Shown in pieces: positions 13,373 to 13,524 of a stretch of DNA of 13,524 bases. This stretch comes from 2-02-FULL-38-15 sp964645555 (GTDB lineage Bacteria > Patescibacteriota > Microgenomatia > Daviesbacterales > UBA10151), in assembly GCA_964645555.1 (NCBI GenBank), contig CAZYBP010000025.1, positions 1-13,524 of the forward strand, given 5' to 3'. Below the pieces are notes generated by a model. That model had not been told where the DNA came from, did not search any database, and was given only the letters and a program-made list of their open reading frames with translations. Within the stretch, counting starts at the first letter, position 1; every line of letters begins with the position of its first letter. Position numbers and translations under genes: made by a program.

Positions 13373-13441
13373 GTAGCTAGTCGCTAGAATCTAGAGTCTG
13401 GAATTTTACACTAGACTCTTGACTCTAGTCACTAGACTCTC
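13373..13441 (-). repeat. Degenerate heptanucleotide array in the jag leader
   Basis: On the plus strand the 7-nt units include GTAGCTA, GTCGCTA, GAATCTA, GAGTCTG, GAATTTT, then (after a 6-nt unit) GACTCTT, GACTCTA, GTCACTA, GACTCTC. The consensus is roughly GNNNCTA. ACTAGACTCT occurs twice (13410-13419 and 13431-13440), exactly three units apart. The array reaches almost to the jag start codon, and its CTAG/GACTC pieces also allow several alternative local stems. Confidence 0.7.
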
Positions 13442-13487
13442 CAATCCTCCCCAGCCTGTCACTTGATACTGCTGCAATATCCCTAGT

Positions 13488-13515
13488 ATTGTATATGTAT
13501 TCCAATAAATTGCAA
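13488..13515 (-). promoter_or_regulatory. Possible promoter of the jag operon
   Basis: On the minus strand, TTGCAA (13510-13515) is 16 bp from TACAAT (13488-13493). The predicted start near 13481 gives a leader of about 115 nt. A CAATA...TATTG dyad (13475-13491) overlaps the -10 region. Confidence 0.4.
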
Positions 13516-13524
13516 GCCCGATGG

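Noticed and set aside
1..13524. Recoding of TGA as glycine, as in some CPR lineages
   Set aside because: TGA ends tsaD, the antitoxin, the second ligase fragment and jag at sensible family lengths, and no gene needs TGA read as an amino acid.

Overview
The window looks like chromosomal DNA of a Candidate Phyla Radiation (Patescibacteria) bacterium, most likely Microgenomates-like. This is an inference from the DUF4012 protein, the compact ValRS, the low GC content, the short intergenic gaps and the general lack of Shine-Dalgarno sequences; no rRNA is present to confirm it. TGA acts as an ordinary stop (tsaD, the antitoxin, the ligase fragment, jag), so this is not a TGA=Gly lineage. A run of 10 Ns at 11750-11759 shows that this is a scaffold of joined contigs.

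Plus strand, 1-5546: the 3' part of tsaD; an unrecognised 108-aa gene with its own strong promoter and a 5'-UTR palindrome; valS, lacking the usual C-terminal coiled coil; a Phd/YefM-RelE type II toxin-antitoxin pair behind a clear operator; and a fused ABC exporter. A 160-bp spacer then separates this block from a convergent minus-strand block. I see no gene or convincing terminator in that spacer.

Minus strand, 13524-5707, read in transcription order: khpB/jag; a Wzy/WaaL-like O-antigen ligase cut by the scaffold gap; the C-terminus of a second, similar ligase on the other side of the gap; a Wzx-like flippase; an RNase HI-family protein; a 976-aa fusion of an epimerase-like Rossmann domain, a single membrane segment and DUF4012; a stand-alone LuxR-type HTH protein; and rplY (bL25/CTC). 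The genes from jag to RNase H overlap or nearly touch and look like one operon. The last three genes each have their own recognisable promoter. The ligases, flippase and fusion protein suggest a cell-surface polysaccharide function.

Three signals cut across the genes. First, at valS, the antitoxin, the HTH gene and the DUF4012 fusion, a -10 box ends only 6-8 nt before the start codon and there is no ribosome-binding site, which predicts leaderless mRNAs. Second, short arrays with a strict 7-nt period occur at four places, three of them inside genes and one in the jag leader. Third, the ligase gap is flanked by two diverged copies of the same gene segment, so a second ligase gene is probably hidden there.
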